Below, one piece after another: positions 35,393 through 44,608 of a DNA stretch of 64,000 bases. The notes beneath the pieces were generated by a model, which was given only the letters and a program-made list of their open reading frames with translations, was not told the DNA's origin and searched no databases. Numbering within the stretch: the first letter of the stretch is position 1; every line of letters begins with the position of its first letter. The DNA is from Pseudarthrobacter sp. W1I19 (GTDB taxonomy: Bacteria > Actinomycetota > Actinomycetes > Actinomycetales > Micrococcaceae), in the NCBI RefSeq assembly GCF_030817835.1, contig NZ_JAUSZR010000001.1:62001-126000 (forward strand), given 5' to 3'. The position numbers and the translations under genes are program-made.

Positions 35393-36247
35393 TCAATGGA
35401 GACCGGGTTGTCTTCCTTTGTCCGCGGCCTTAACATTCGGCTCCCCGTCCGGGGATTGAGGATTTCCCAGGAAGGTGCGCAGCGCCGCTATCCAAGGTTC
35501 AAACGCGTCAAGGTGGCCGTCGTGCGACGCTGCCGGGAGGTCTACCCGCAGCGTACCCGGCCGGGAGGACACGAATGCAGCTTTCTCTTCCTCAGAAAAC
35601 ATTCCATTTTCGCCATAGATCACCAGCGTCGGTGCGCTCACCGCCTGCCATTCCTGCCAGCGCGGCTGGATCAGTCCGTCCATGGTGCCGGCCATGACGT
35701 CAGGGTGGAAGCGGGGCCAGTATCCCGCGGCTGTCTCTTTGAGGTCATCGGCCCAGGCCTCCGCAAGCGGCCCCGCTCCCAGGAACTCTCGAGCGGCCGT
35801 GCGGCTGGAGAACGGGACGGGCCAGGAGCGGAAGAATTCCCCGAGCTGCATGTTCTCCACCTGACTGCTTCCCCCAGCGCCGCTCTCGAGCAGCACGAGC
35901 CTGGAAACCAGGTCCGGCCGCTTCGCGGCAACCAGCATCGCGGTGTGGCCGCCGAGGGACTGGCCAACCAAGGCGACAGGAGCGGCCGCCGCAGTCTCAA
36001 TCACGTGGGCGACGTCGGCCACGAACACGTCGCGCGAGAGGTCGACAGGCCTGGTCGTGCTTCGGCCGTGGCCGCGCAGCTCCAGCAGAATAGTCCGGAA
36101 TCCGGTCAAGGCGCGGGCAGTTGGGAAGAATTCCTTGGCACCGCCTGCCAGCCCATGCAGGATCACCACCGGCGGGCCTTGCCCACCGGTATCGAAGTAG
36201 TTGATCTGGACGCCGCTGCCCACATCAAGGAGATGCTGCTTCCCCAC
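35393..36247 (-). CDS. Alpha/beta-fold hydrolase
   Basis: A 284-residue hydrolase. The oxyanion region is VVILHGLAGG, the nucleophile elbow GQSLGG carries the serine, the acid lies near TLVIYGENGMFSEEE and the histidine in AASHDGHLDAF. I use GTG 36247, preceded by AGGGGG, because the open frame up to 36325 overlaps the LysR gene. It follows that gene by 46 bp in the same direction and may be its partner. Substrate unknown; esterase, lactonase or haloperoxidase-like activity are all possible. Confidence 0.85.
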   Translation of the reverse strand: MGKQHLLDVGSGVQINYFDTGGQGPPVVILHGLAGGAKEFFPTARALTGFRTILLELRGHGRSTTRPVDLSRDVFVADVAHVIETAAAAPVALVGQSLGGHTAMLVAAKRPDLVSRLVLLESGAGGSSQVENMQLGEFFRSWPVPFSSRTAAREFLGAGPLAEAWADDLKETAAGYWPRFHPDVMAGTMDGLIQPRWQEWQAVSAPTLVIYGENGMFSEEEKAAFVSSRPGTLRVDLPAASHDGHLDAFEPWIAALRTFLGNPQSPDGEPNVKAADKGRQPGLH

Positions 36248-36293
36248 TCGAATCCCCCTGTTCTTGTGATGGCTTGCCTCGCAGATTCCAAGC

Positions 36294-37166
36294 CTAGGCC
36301 GGACGGTTGATGGTCCTGCCCACAATGGATTGCGTCAGGGCGTCGATGACTTCGGAGTTGGCCAGCGGGTTCCGGATCAGAGTGAAGTCCACATCACCCA
36401 CGGCCGGCAGGTCAAAGCGGCGGGTGATGATCTTCAGGTCCTCCGGCACCAGGGATGACGGCATGACGGCCACTCCGATTCCGGCGCGGACAGCGGCCAG
36501 CACGCCGCTGATCTGGCGGGTGGTGCAAGTTATGCGCCAGGTCCTGCCGTGGGATTCCAGCGCGTCGATGGCAAGTTTCCGGCTCAGGCTGGGTGAGGGG
36601 TAGGCGATCAGCGGGACGGGCGCCCCGGGCTCGAGCACGGTCTGTTCCTGTCCCACCCAGGAGAAGGAATCATGCTGGACCACGGTGCCGTCCTTGGCCC
36701 CGGCCACCCACTTCACAAACACGAGGTCCAGTTGGCCCGCGTTGAGTTTCCGGTAGAGCTGGTCGCTCTGGCCCACTGTCAGTTCCAGGTTGATCTGCGG
36801 ATAGACCTGCCGGAACTCGCGAAGGATCCTCGGCAGTCCGGTAATGGCCAGGTCATCGGCAGTCCCGAAGCGCAGCCGGCCCCGCATGGCGGAACCCGAG
36901 AAATACCGGGCGGCAGCATCGTGGGCGGAGAGGATGTTCCGGGCAAACCCGGCCATGGCATCGCCGTTATCCGTGAGGCGGACGTCCCGGGTGTCCCGGG
37001 TGACCAGCACCCGCTTGGCCGCCGTTTCAAGCTTGCGGACGTGCTGGCTGACGGTGGGCTGGGCCAGGCCCAGCCGCTCAGCTGCCTTGGTGAAACTGAG
37101 GGTTTCGGCCACCGCCAGGAAAGAGCGCAGCTGGGCGGGTTCAAACACTGAGGACTCCAAGGGCAT
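36294..37166 (-). CDS. LysR-family transcriptional regulator
   Basis: A LysR protein of about 290 residues with an N-terminal winged HTH (LSFTKAAERLGLAQPTVSQ) and an effector domain (GRLRFGTADDLAITGLP). It is divergent from the MFS exporter at 37292 and upstream of the hydrolase, so it may control one or both. ATG 37166 places the HTH at the normal distance; ATGs at 37178 and 37187 are alternatives and none has a clear ribosome-binding site. Confidence 0.88.
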   Translation of the reverse strand: MPLESSVFEPAQLRSFLAVAETLSFTKAAERLGLAQPTVSQHVRKLETAAKRVLVTRDTRDVRLTDNGDAMAGFARNILSAHDAAARYFSGSAMRGRLRFGTADDLAITGLPRILREFRQVYPQINLELTVGQSDQLYRKLNAGQLDLVFVKWVAGAKDGTVVQHDSFSWVGQEQTVLEPGAPVPLIAYPSPSLSRKLAIDALESHGRTWRITCTTRQISGVLAAVRAGIGVAVMPSSLVPEDLKIITRRFDLPAVGDVDFTLIRNPLANSEVIDALTQSIVGRTINRPA

Positions 37167-37291
37167 GAGTGCGGACATCGGAAGCATTGCGGTTCGCAAT
37201 ACGAGTTATAGGGACAATACGTCTCCATAATCCGTTGCCCCAGCCTAGCGTTAAGGGCATCCCGGACCGACCCCAATTTGAGGACACTCCT

Positions 37292-38677
37292 GTGGCACCC
37301 CCACTGCCGTCATCGGCAACCGTCACCCAGCCCGTCATCGACTCAGCCACCTCCGCGCCGCCGCCGGACCACCAGACCCAGCCCCTCGCCGTCGTCCCTG
37401 AACGCCTGCCGTGGAAGCACACCTTTATCTCGCTGACGGTACCCAACTTCAGGATCTTCGCGATTGGGCACTTCATTGCCGTCATCGCGATCTGGATGCA
37501 GCGCATTGCCCAGGACTGGATGGTCCTGCAGCTCTCCGGATCCGTGACTGCGGTGGGCTTCACCGTGGCGCTGCAGTTCCTGCCCTCCCTCCTGCTCGGA
37601 CCGTGGGGAGGCATGATCGCAGACCGGTTTGCCAAGCGGAAGATCCTCATCCTGTGCCAAAGCATGGCCGCGCTCCTGGCCGGGGCCCTCGCCATCCTTG
37701 CACTGACAGGAGCCGTTCAGGTGTGGCACGTCTATGTCATTGCGCTGGTCCTCGGCCTGGTCACCGTGCTGGACCAGCCGGCCCGGCAGGTGTTCGTCAA
37801 CGAACTGGTAGGACCGACCTACCTCCGCAACGCGATCAGCGTGAACTCCACCACCTTCCAACTGGGCGGCCTCATTGGTCCTGCCTTGGCCGGGTGGCTT
37901 CTCACCGCAGTCGGTGCAGGGTGGGCTTTCGCCGGCAACGCCCTCGCGTGCTGCTCCACAGTGGTCATGCTCCTGATCCTGCGCAAGAACGAGTTGTTTG
38001 TCAGCGCCCCCGCCCCAAAGAGCAAGGGGATGCTGCGCGAAGGATTGAGCTATGCCCTCAGCAAGCCCACCATCTACTGGCCGTGGCTGATGGCGGGGTT
38101 CATTGCGGTGTTCGCCATGAGCCTGCCCGTGGTGCTGGCCGCGTTTGCCGACCACGTCTTCGACGTTGGGGCCGGAGGCTACGGACTCCTGAACGCCCTC
38201 GTCGCGCTGGGAGCCCTCGCCGGAGCAGTGGCATCCACCCGGCGGCGGCACCTGAGGCTGCGTTCGGTGGTGTTCTGCGCCGGGATGTACGGACTGATGC
38301 TCTGCCTCGCGTCCATCGCTCCGTCCATGCCCGTGTTCGGCGCCGTGATGGTGCTGTCCGGATTCTGGTGCCTGATGTTCCTGACCGGATCCAACCAACT
38401 GGTCCAGGTGAGCTCGAACATGCGGATCCGGGGCCGCGTCATGAGCCTGTACATCATGGTGCTGATCGGTGGCCAGGCCATCGGCGGGCCGATGCTCGGC
38501 TGGCTGTCCGAGCACGTCACCCCGCACGCAGCACTGCTGGTGGCCGGGGGAGTCCCCGCGCTCGCCGCCCTGACGGTCGCCGTCATTCTGGCCAGGAAGG
38601 GCTCACTGCTGCTGAGGGTCAGCCTCAAGGACCGCCGCCACCCCGTGAGCATCGTCAGCAAGGCAACGGCGGCCTGA
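37292..38677 (+). CDS. MFS transporter (EntS/MFS_3-like)
   Basis: A 461-residue membrane protein with about 12 hydrophobic segments. Motif A is GMIADRFAKRK and the helix-1 signature WMQRIAQDWMVLQLSG is typical of the EntS/MFS_3 group, exporters of siderophores or drugs. Start GTG 37292 with GAGGA upstream; the first about 40 residues are Pro/Ser/Thr-rich and cytoplasmic. It is divergent from a LysR gene, a common regulator-exporter pair. Substrate unknown. Confidence 0.87.
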   Translation: MAPPLPSSATVTQPVIDSATSAPPPDHQTQPLAVVPERLPWKHTFISLTVPNFRIFAIGHFIAVIAIWMQRIAQDWMVLQLSGSVTAVGFTVALQFLPSLLLGPWGGMIADRFAKRKILILCQSMAALLAGALAILALTGAVQVWHVYVIALVLGLVTVLDQPARQVFVNELVGPTYLRNAISVNSTTFQLGGLIGPALAGWLLTAVGAGWAFAGNALACCSTVVMLLILRKNELFVSAPAPKSKGMLREGLSYALSKPTIYWPWLMAGFIAVFAMSLPVVLAAFADHVFDVGAGGYGLLNALVALGALAGAVASTRRRHLRLRSVVFCAGMYGLMLCLASIAPSMPVFGAVMVLSGFWCLMFLTGSNQLVQVSSNMRIRGRVMSLYIMVLIGGQAIGGPMLGWLSEHVTPHAALLVAGGVPALAALTVAVILARKGSLLLRVSLKDRRHPVSIVSKATAA

Positions 38678-38684
38678 CCGGGAA

Positions 38685-39836
38685 TTACAGGCTTACGTGC
38701 GGGTAGGCGGCTTCCCGCTTCTGGAACTCCAGCACATCCTTGTTCCGGACCACTCCGTCGCGGATCTCGATGGCCCGGGCGATGGTGTCGTTCTGCGCCC
38801 AGGCTTCCGGGCCGTCCATAACGGTGGCCAGGAACGGCAGCAGGGCCTGGCTGATCTCCCACGTGGCGGAGTTCCAGAGATACGACGGGCTGTGGTCCAC
38901 CGCGTAGTAGTTGATGTGGTCACCGACGGTGAACATTGGCTCCGCGAACGTGGTGGACCTGGCCCAGCTGAACCCCATCCCTTCGTCGCAGGACACGTCG
39001 ACGATCAGGCTCCCCGGGGCAAAGGCTGCGAGATCGTCGGTCTGTAAGTAGGTGAGGGGACTGTTGGGGTCCTGCAAGGTGCAGTTGACCACGATGTCAC
39101 TCTCGGCAAGGAAGGGCGCCAATGGAACCCGGCCCCGCTCAGTGATGACCTGGCTCAGGAAGGGTGCTTCGTCGTCGTGATCAAACTGCACGATATTGAC
39201 CGAATGGATGGGGGCGCCGACGGCGGCCACGCCACGGTTGGTCAGGACCTGGACATCGTGGATGCCGTGGGCATTCAGCGCGGTGACTGCCCCACGGGCG
39301 GTGGCGCCGAAACCGATCACCACAGCGCTGAGCCGCCGTCCGTAGTCGCCGGTGGAACCGGTCAGTGCCAGGGCGTGCAGCACTGAGCAGTACCCGGCCA
39401 GTTCGTTGTTCTTGTGGAAGACGTGGAGGCCGAAACCACCATCGCTGGCCCAGTGGTTCATGGCCTCGAAGGCGATCAGAGTCAGCTTTTTGTCTATGGC
39501 CAATTGGGTGATGGCACGGTCCTGGACACAGTGCGGCCAGCCCCAGAGGACCTGCCCGTCCCGCAGGTCGGCGAGATCCTCCGGCTGGGGCTTGGGCAGG
39601 AGTACGACGTCGGCCCTGTCCAGCAGTTCTTCCCGGCCCGCCATCCTGCCCACGAGGGTGGAAAGGTGCGCATCCGGGATGCCGAAACGCTCGCCGTAGC
39701 CTTGCTCAAGGACGATGTTCCGCCGTACTTCGGGCTCGATGCGCTCAAAATGCAGCGGATGGATGGGGAGCCGCCGCTCGGCAGGCTTTCGAGTGGAAGC
39801 CAGGACGCCCAGGGTCAGTTTATTTTCCGGGGTCAC
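38685..39836 (-). CDS. N5-(carboxyethyl)ornithine synthase-like / alanine-dehydrogenase-family enzyme
   Basis: A 383-residue NAD(P)-dependent enzyme of the alanine dehydrogenase/PNT superfamily. The N-terminal half has KPAERRLPIHP (Arg/His substrate site) and VVLLPKPQPED; the Rossmann motif VIGFGATARGAV lies near residue 172. Sequence and length match N5-(carboxyethyl)ornithine synthase, which condenses ornithine or lysine with pyruvate reductively. The GTG start overlaps the stop of a 46-residue lysine-rich protein by four bases, so the two are coupled. Role in this organism unknown. Confidence 0.8.
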   Translation of the reverse strand: MTPENKLTLGVLASTRKPAERRLPIHPLHFERIEPEVRRNIVLEQGYGERFGIPDAHLSTLVGRMAGREELLDRADVVLLPKPQPEDLADLRDGQVLWGWPHCVQDRAITQLAIDKKLTLIAFEAMNHWASDGGFGLHVFHKNNELAGYCSVLHALALTGSTGDYGRRLSAVVIGFGATARGAVTALNAHGIHDVQVLTNRGVAAVGAPIHSVNIVQFDHDDEAPFLSQVITERGRVPLAPFLAESDIVVNCTLQDPNSPLTYLQTDDLAAFAPGSLIVDVSCDEGMGFSWARSTTFAEPMFTVGDHINYYAVDHSPSYLWNSATWEISQALLPFLATVMDGPEAWAQNDTIARAIEIRDGVVRNKDVLEFQKREAAYPHVSL

Positions 39837-39973
39837 TTTTTCTTGGCGGCCTTGCCGGACGTGATGTCCAGGGAGCTGGCCGGCGCCGCAGCGGCCTTCT
39901 TGTCTGCGCGCTTTTCCTTGATGGACTTGCCGGACTTTTTGGATGCTGCTTGACGCGGGGATTTGTCAGCCAT
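39833..39973 (-). CDS. Lysine-rich 46-residue protein
   Basis: ATG 39973 follows AGGAG at good spacing and encodes MADKSPRQAASKKSGKSI and further Lys/Ala-rich sequence ending GKAAKKK. About 28 percent lysine with Ala and Ser suggests a disordered nucleic-acid-binding peptide. It ends in GTGA, overlapping the next gene's start. The longer frame to 40159 runs into the tRNA-Gly gene and is not coding. Confidence 0.65.
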   Translation of the reverse strand: MADKSPRQAASKKSGKSIKEKRADKKAAAAPASSLDITSGKAAKKK

Positions 39974-40127
39974 GTTTGCTCCTGTAGCGGAACCGAAGAG
40001 GTTCCTGACCTCTGACCATACACCCGGGTACCCAATGACTCTGGGGTTGTCCAGCAGGATCGGCGGCGCAGCGGCACAGGAAGTCCGTGCAGGAAGGTCC
40101 GGGCATGGCGGCCCGGGCGCAAAGTGG

Positions 40128-40198
40128 AGCGGCTGACGGGAATCGAACCCGCGTATCAAGCTTGGGAAGCTAGCGCTCTACCATTGAGCTACAGCCGC
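40128..40198 (-). tRNA. tRNA-Gly (anticodon CCC)
   Basis: The minus strand folds as a full cloverleaf: acceptor GCGGCTG/CAGCCGC, D-arm GCTC-AATGGTA-GAGC, anticodon loop TTCCCAA with CCC (complement at 40164-40166), and T-arm GGGTTCGATTCCC. The anticodon stem has one T-T mismatch. CCA is not encoded. It reads the GGG codon. Confidence 0.95.
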
Positions 40199-40430
40199 AG
40201 TGCCCCGTTTCTGGGGCAGAACATAGCTTAGCGCAGATGTGCCGGCGGGCCGTCCAAGCGGCGTGCAAACGGCGTGTGTCCGGTCACCGGGACGTCATCC
40301 AGTAACTCTTCAATAACGTCGACGGCGCTGGCTAGGTAGGCATACGGAGCGCTGGCTAACCTGATCCGGTAGTTGCGGTGCCGGGGGGTGCAGCTGCGCG
40401 GCAGGCCGACGTCAACCACGAAAGATCCCG

Positions 40431-40892
40431 ATGGCATTCGCAGAGCATGAGGTCCTCATCCGGCGTGACGCCATGGCTGTGTACCTGTACCTGCTTGACG
40501 CCACCAATCTTCCGCTTTGGCGTGACGGCGTCCGCAGGGTCAAGCTGGTGGATGGATCCGAGGGAACAAAGGGTGCCGTCTACCGGCAGATGGTGGCAGG
40601 GCGGTCCGGCCTCAGCATCCCGGCCGACCTCGAAATCACCAGCGCCCGGCCCGGAGCCGAAATCCAGTTCCAGGTCACGTCGGGTCCTGCGATCCGGTCC
40701 GGCGGATATTACCTGAGCACCGAAACCGCGGGGACCAGGGTCCGGTTTGCCCTCGAAGCCCAGCCGGAAGGGCCGCTCGGATTCTTGAACAGGCTTGGCT
40801 TCCTGAGCAGTATGCTCCAGCGCAGCCTCTGCGCCGAGGTGGCCCAGCTGGAGCACCTCAAAGACGTCCTGGAACTCCAGCCGGCCATCTAG
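40431..40892 (+). CDS. SRPBCC-family protein
   Basis: A 153-residue START-like/polyketide-cyclase fold protein. It opens with EHEVLIRRDAMAVYLYLLDATNLPLW, the usual beta1-helix start of the family, followed by alternating strands and a long C-terminal helix (LCAEVAQLEHLKDVLEL). Such proteins bind small hydrophobic ligands; ligand unknown. It ends 4 bp from the convergent CAP protein gene. Confidence 0.78.
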   Translation: MAFAEHEVLIRRDAMAVYLYLLDATNLPLWRDGVRRVKLVDGSEGTKGAVYRQMVAGRSGLSIPADLEITSARPGAEIQFQVTSGPAIRSGGYYLSTETAGTRVRFALEAQPEGPLGFLNRLGFLSSMLQRSLCAEVAQLEHLKDVLELQPAI

Positions 40893-40896
40893 CCCG

Positions 40897-42699
40897 TCAC
40901 TGCGCCAGCCGCTGCCCGGCCCAGGGGCCGGGAATGTTCGACGGCGAGGCGAGGCTTCCCGAGGTCAGGTCCCAGTACTGCACAACGTCGTTGGCCCGGC
41001 GCAGGGCAAGGCCTGTGGAGTTCAGCCCCGTGACGTCCTTGAGCGGCCGGATGCCTGTAACGTCGCCCCAGCCGGTGGCCACAGTGGGTCTGCTTTCGGC
41101 CCGCAGCGCGGTGGTGCCCCAACCCCGGTAAAGCTGGACCGAGCCGTCGGCACGGAGCGCCAGCACGTCCTGGAATCCGTCGGCGTCGTAATCCGCCATG
41201 GACAACTTCCGCGCGGCACCGATGCCGCCCACCAGGGTACGTTCGGAGAGGTCGCCCGTGCCCTTGTTCGGGTACAGGTACAGGTTCCCGGCGCCGTCGA
41301 GGGCAAGGATCTGGGGAAGCCTGTTGTTGGCGCACCAGCCGCCCACGGCAAGGGTCAGTGTGTCCCATCCTCCGCTCCCAAGGGTGACAAGGGCCTGGAA
41401 GCCTCCGGCAGCGATACCGCGGTGCAGGGTCAGCGTTCCGTTGGTCCATTGCGTCAGGAGATCGAAGGCGCCGTCACGGTCCCAGTCGGTAACGAAGACC
41501 TCCTTGGCGCCCGTGAAGCCGGATCCGATGACTTTGGCTGCGGCGAAAGTCCGGACGCCGGTGGCGGCGCGGGCAAGGAGCTGGCCGCCGGAATCAACCA
41601 TCACCAGGTCACCCGGTCCCTTGATTGCCGCCGCGGAGAGGTCCAGTGTGGGCGGCATGTGCCGGGCTGGGGCATCACACATGCTGGGTGCGGGCGACGG
41701 GAAGGCGCCTCCGGATCCGGTGCCGCCGGACCCCGCGCCGCCGGGGGAATTGACGGTGCCTGCGGGAAGGGTGGTGTAACCGAAGAAGTTCACCACGCCC
41801 CAGATCTGGTAGGTGGAGTTGGTGTAGGAGATTCCGGCGCCCATCACGTTGAAGCGCGGGTCGAGCAGCATGGCGTTGTGGCCGGGCGACCCCTTCCACC
41901 ATTCCACCAGCTGCGCCGCGTCCCGGTCCGTGCGGATGGCAATGACCTCGCCGGCGCCATTGTTGGGATTCAGGGCGCGGGGATCGGTCCAGAAGTTGGC
42001 GCGGTGCTCAATCACCTCGCGTGAGGCGATGCTGTCGGACCACTCCTGCGCCAGGCCCGCAACCGTGGGGTGGTACTTGACCGGGTTCAGGCCTTTGGAC
42101 ACCCTGTATTCGTTGATCCTGTTGAACACGGTGAGAATTGCCGCCGCATTGTTGTCCGGCACCAAGGCCTCGGGCGCGGGCATGGTTTGAGTAGACTCGG
42201 GCGCCGCAAGCCGGCTGGTTGAGGGAGACCCCAGTTCTTCATCCGGCGCCCAAAGCGGCGGAATCGAGGGCACCGCCGGCACAGGTTCGGGGGACGTTGT
42301 AGTGGGTGCTGCCAGTGCCTCGGTTCCGGCCGGCGCTGTGGGCGACTGCCCGGCAATGGGCTGCTCCGTAACTTGCTGCCCGGTGGGTTGCTGGCCGGTA
42401 ACAGGCTGGACTGTAACAGGCTGGGCTGGGCCAGACTGCGGTGTCTGCACACCGGCCCCGGACGGGGAGGCCGGCCGGATATCAGGATCCACGGCCGGGG
42501 TGAGCCGGGCCAGGGCTGAATGGCCGCCCCGAACGGAGGCGCCGTCGTCGACCGTTGCCGGGCCCAAGATGACACCGTGCGAACCTGCAACGGACAACTG
42601 GCGTGCCGGCAGCGGTGCGGGAAGGCCTCCCGTAGAAGAGGAGACCAACGCTATGGAACAGAGCACGCCAATAAAAGCGGGCGCTACTAATTTATTCAC
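40897..42699 (-). CDS. Secreted CAP-domain protein with FG-GAP/VCBS-like repeats
   Basis: A 600-residue exported protein. A signal peptide (about residues 1-30) and a low-complexity linker rich in Gln, Thr, Pro and Val (residues 90-160, PVTGQQPTGQQ) lead to a CAP/SCP domain at about 185-310, with NEYRVSKGLNP, IEHRANF, AGEVIAI and SPGHNAMLLDPRF supplying the His and Glu of the cleft. A Gly/Ser hinge is followed by about 230 residues of beta-propeller-like repeats (VTDWDRDGAFDLL, MADYDADGFQDVL) that can bind calcium. Likely cell-surface; function unknown. Confidence 0.85.
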   Translation of the reverse strand: MNKLVAPAFIGVLCSIALVSSSTGGLPAPLPARQLSVAGSHGVILGPATVDDGASVRGGHSALARLTPAVDPDIRPASPSGAGVQTPQSGPAQPVTVQPVTGQQPTGQQVTEQPIAGQSPTAPAGTEALAAPTTTSPEPVPAVPSIPPLWAPDEELGSPSTSRLAAPESTQTMPAPEALVPDNNAAAILTVFNRINEYRVSKGLNPVKYHPTVAGLAQEWSDSIASREVIEHRANFWTDPRALNPNNGAGEVIAIRTDRDAAQLVEWWKGSPGHNAMLLDPRFNVMGAGISYTNSTYQIWGVVNFFGYTTLPAGTVNSPGGAGSGGTGSGGAFPSPAPSMCDAPARHMPPTLDLSAAAIKGPGDLVMVDSGGQLLARAATGVRTFAAAKVIGSGFTGAKEVFVTDWDRDGAFDLLTQWTNGTLTLHRGIAAGGFQALVTLGSGGWDTLTLAVGGWCANNRLPQILALDGAGNLYLYPNKGTGDLSERTLVGGIGAARKLSMADYDADGFQDVLALRADGSVQLYRGWGTTALRAESRPTVATGWGDVTGIRPLKDVTGLNSTGLALRRANDVVQYWDLTSGSLASPSNIPGPWAGQRLAQ

Positions 42700-42832
42700 A
42701 ACATCCCCAGCTCTGTTGGGCCATCCGGGAGACCATCCGGCGCCTTAATCACTGAGGCAACATTAGCCCCAGCAGGTCACAGCAACAACGAAAGAATGCG
42801 GCTGTGGATAACCGATACGGTAATTTGGGACG

Positions 42833-43408
42833 GTGCTGATCTCTGACCGCGATATTCGTGCCGAAATTGACTCCGAGCGAATCGTTCTTGAACCGTACGA
42901 TCCGGCGATGATCCAGCCGTCGTCCGTGGATGTGCGGATCGACAAGTTCTTCCGCCTGTTCGACAACCACAAGTACGCGCACATCGATCCCGCCGAAGAG
43001 CAGCCGGAACTGACCCGCCTGGTGGAAGTGGAACAAAACGAACCTTTCATCCTGCATCCCGGCGAGTTCGTCCTCGGCTCAACTTATGAGACCGTCACCC
43101 TGCCCGACGACATCGCCGCGCGCCTGGAAGGCAAGTCCTCGCTGGGGCGCCTTGGACTGCTGACGCACTCCACGGCGGGGTTCATCGACCCCGGCTTCTC
43201 GGGGCATGTCACCCTGGAACTCTCCAACATGGCCACACTGCCGATCAAGCTGTGGCCGGGCATGAAAATCGGCCAGCTCTGCTTCTTCCGCCTGACGTCG
43301 GCGGCTGCGTACCCCTATGGCCAGGGCGATTACGGCAACCGCTACCAGGGCCAGCGGGGACCCACAGCCAGCCGCAGCCACCTGAACTTCCACCGCACGG
43401 CAATCTAG
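42833..43408 (+). CDS. dcd: dCTP deaminase (dUMP-forming type)
   Basis: A 191-residue trimeric nucleotide enzyme feeding dTMP synthesis. The active-site stretch [13 protein letters not shown] and the following HVTLELSN match the actinobacterial bifunctional dCTP deaminase/dUTPase, which releases dUMP directly. KSSLGRLG binds the triphosphate, and the C-terminal lid is complete. Start GTG 42833. Divergent from the CAP gene and convergent with the antiporter gene. Confidence 0.94.
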   Translation: MLISDRDIRAEIDSERIVLEPYDPAMIQPSSVDVRIDKFFRLFDNHKYAHIDPAEEQPELTRLVEVEQNEPFILHPGEFVLGSTYETVTLPDDIAARLEGKSSLGRLGLLTHSTAGFIDPGFSGHVTLELSNMATLPIKLWPGMKIGQLCFFRLTSAAAYPYGQGDYGNRYQGQRGPTASRSHLNFHRTAI

Positions 43409-43421
43409 TACCGAGGGCAAC

Positions 43422-44603
43422 CTAGGCTTTCGCAGCCACCCTCACGGGCCGCAGCAAGGGCTTGACCAGCGGCTCCACGTAACGGGCGGCGAGCGGGCCA
43501 ATGACGGCCATCAGCAGCACATAGGCAGTGGCCAGGGCTGCCAGCTCATCAGTGACAGCGCCGGAGGCCACCGCGAGTCCCGCAATTACGATGGAGAATT
43601 CACCGCGGGCTATGAGCGCGGCACCGGCGCGGACGCGCCCTGGGCGCGCAATGCCGGCACGCTTGGCAGCCCACACGCCTGTCACCATCTTGGTTGCTGC
43701 GGTGATGACGGCCAGCACCAGGGCCCAGCCGAGCACTGGCGGGATGGACGTGGGATCGGTGTTCAGGCCGAACGCCACAAAAAAGATGGCGGCAAACAGG
43801 TCCCGCAGCGGTTCCAGGATCCGCGTGGCGTTATGGGCCGTGGCGCCGGAAATGGCGATGCCGAGCATAAAAGCCCCCACTGCCGCGGACACCTGCATGG
43901 CCGATGCGATACCTGCCACCAGCAGGGCCGCGCCCAGGACGTTCAGGAGGAAGACCTCGGAGTTCTCGCTGTGCACTGCCTTGGACACCCGGTGTCCGTG
44001 CCGCAGCGCCACCATCAGCACCAGACTCACCACGGCCAGCGCGATGCCCACGGTGGTGAGGCCGCCCAGGAAACTCACCCCTGCCAGCGTGGCCGTGAGG
44101 ATGGGCAGGTAGACGGCCATGGCGAGGTCTTCGAACACCAGGATGGACAGCACAACGGGTGTCTCGCGGTTACCGAGGCGGCCAAGGTCAGTGATGACCT
44201 TGGCCGCAATTCCCGATGAGGAGATGTAGGTGACGCCACCCATCACCATGGCCCCCACGCCGCCCCAGCCCAGGAACAGGGCCAGGGCGGCGCCCGGCAG
44301 GAAGTTCAGTACAAGGTCCAGCACACCGGCCTGCCAGGAGCGGCGCAGTCCGGTGAAAAGCTCGGCGGCTGTATATTCCAGCCCGAGCATAAGCAGCAGC
44401 AGGATCACGCCGATTTCCCCGGAGAGGTGCGCGAACTCCTTCATGCCTTCGAGCTTCACGATCCCGCCGGCCCCGAAGGCCAATCCGCCCAGCAGATAGA
44501 GCGGGATGGGCGACATTCCGATCCGTCCGGCCAGCCTGGCCAAAAGGCCGAGGCAAAACACAACGGCCCCCAGTTCAATGAGGGTCAGGGCCAACGGGTC
44601 CAT
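43422..44603 (-). CDS. Cation:proton antiporter (CPA2, KhtU/KefB-like)
   Basis: A 393-residue membrane antiporter with about 12-13 hydrophobic segments. LLLMLGLEYTAAELF and GGVTYISSSGIAAKVI are CPA2 features, and VFEDLAMAVYLP carries the conserved ion-path acid residues. There is no C-terminal TrkA-N domain, as in KhtU. It starts 5 bp after a TrkA-C protein gene, a KhtT-KhtU arrangement that expels K+ under alkaline or toxic-electrophile stress. Confidence 0.88.
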   Translation of the reverse strand: MDPLALTLIELGAVVFCLGLLARLAGRIGMSPIPLYLLGGLAFGAGGIVKLEGMKEFAHLSGEIGVILLLLMLGLEYTAAELFTGLRRSWQAGVLDLVLNFLPGAALALFLGWGGVGAMVMGGVTYISSSGIAAKVITDLGRLGNRETPVVLSILVFEDLAMAVYLPILTATLAGVSFLGGLTTVGIALAVVSLVLMVALRHGHRVSKAVHSENSEVFLLNVLGAALLVAGIASAMQVSAAVGAFMLGIAISGATAHNATRILEPLRDLFAAIFFVAFGLNTDPTSIPPVLGWALVLAVITAATKMVTGVWAAKRAGIARPGRVRAGAALIARGEFSIVIAGLAVASGAVTDELAALATAYVLLMAVIGPLAARYVEPLVKPLLRPVRVAAKA

Positions 44604-44608
44604 GGCGT

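Noticed and set aside
40228..40437. A 69-codon minus-strand frame between the tRNA-Gly and SRPBCC genes
   Set aside because: Its start overlaps the SRPBCC start on the other strand, has no convincing ribosome site, and shows no family resemblance. Not excluded entirely.
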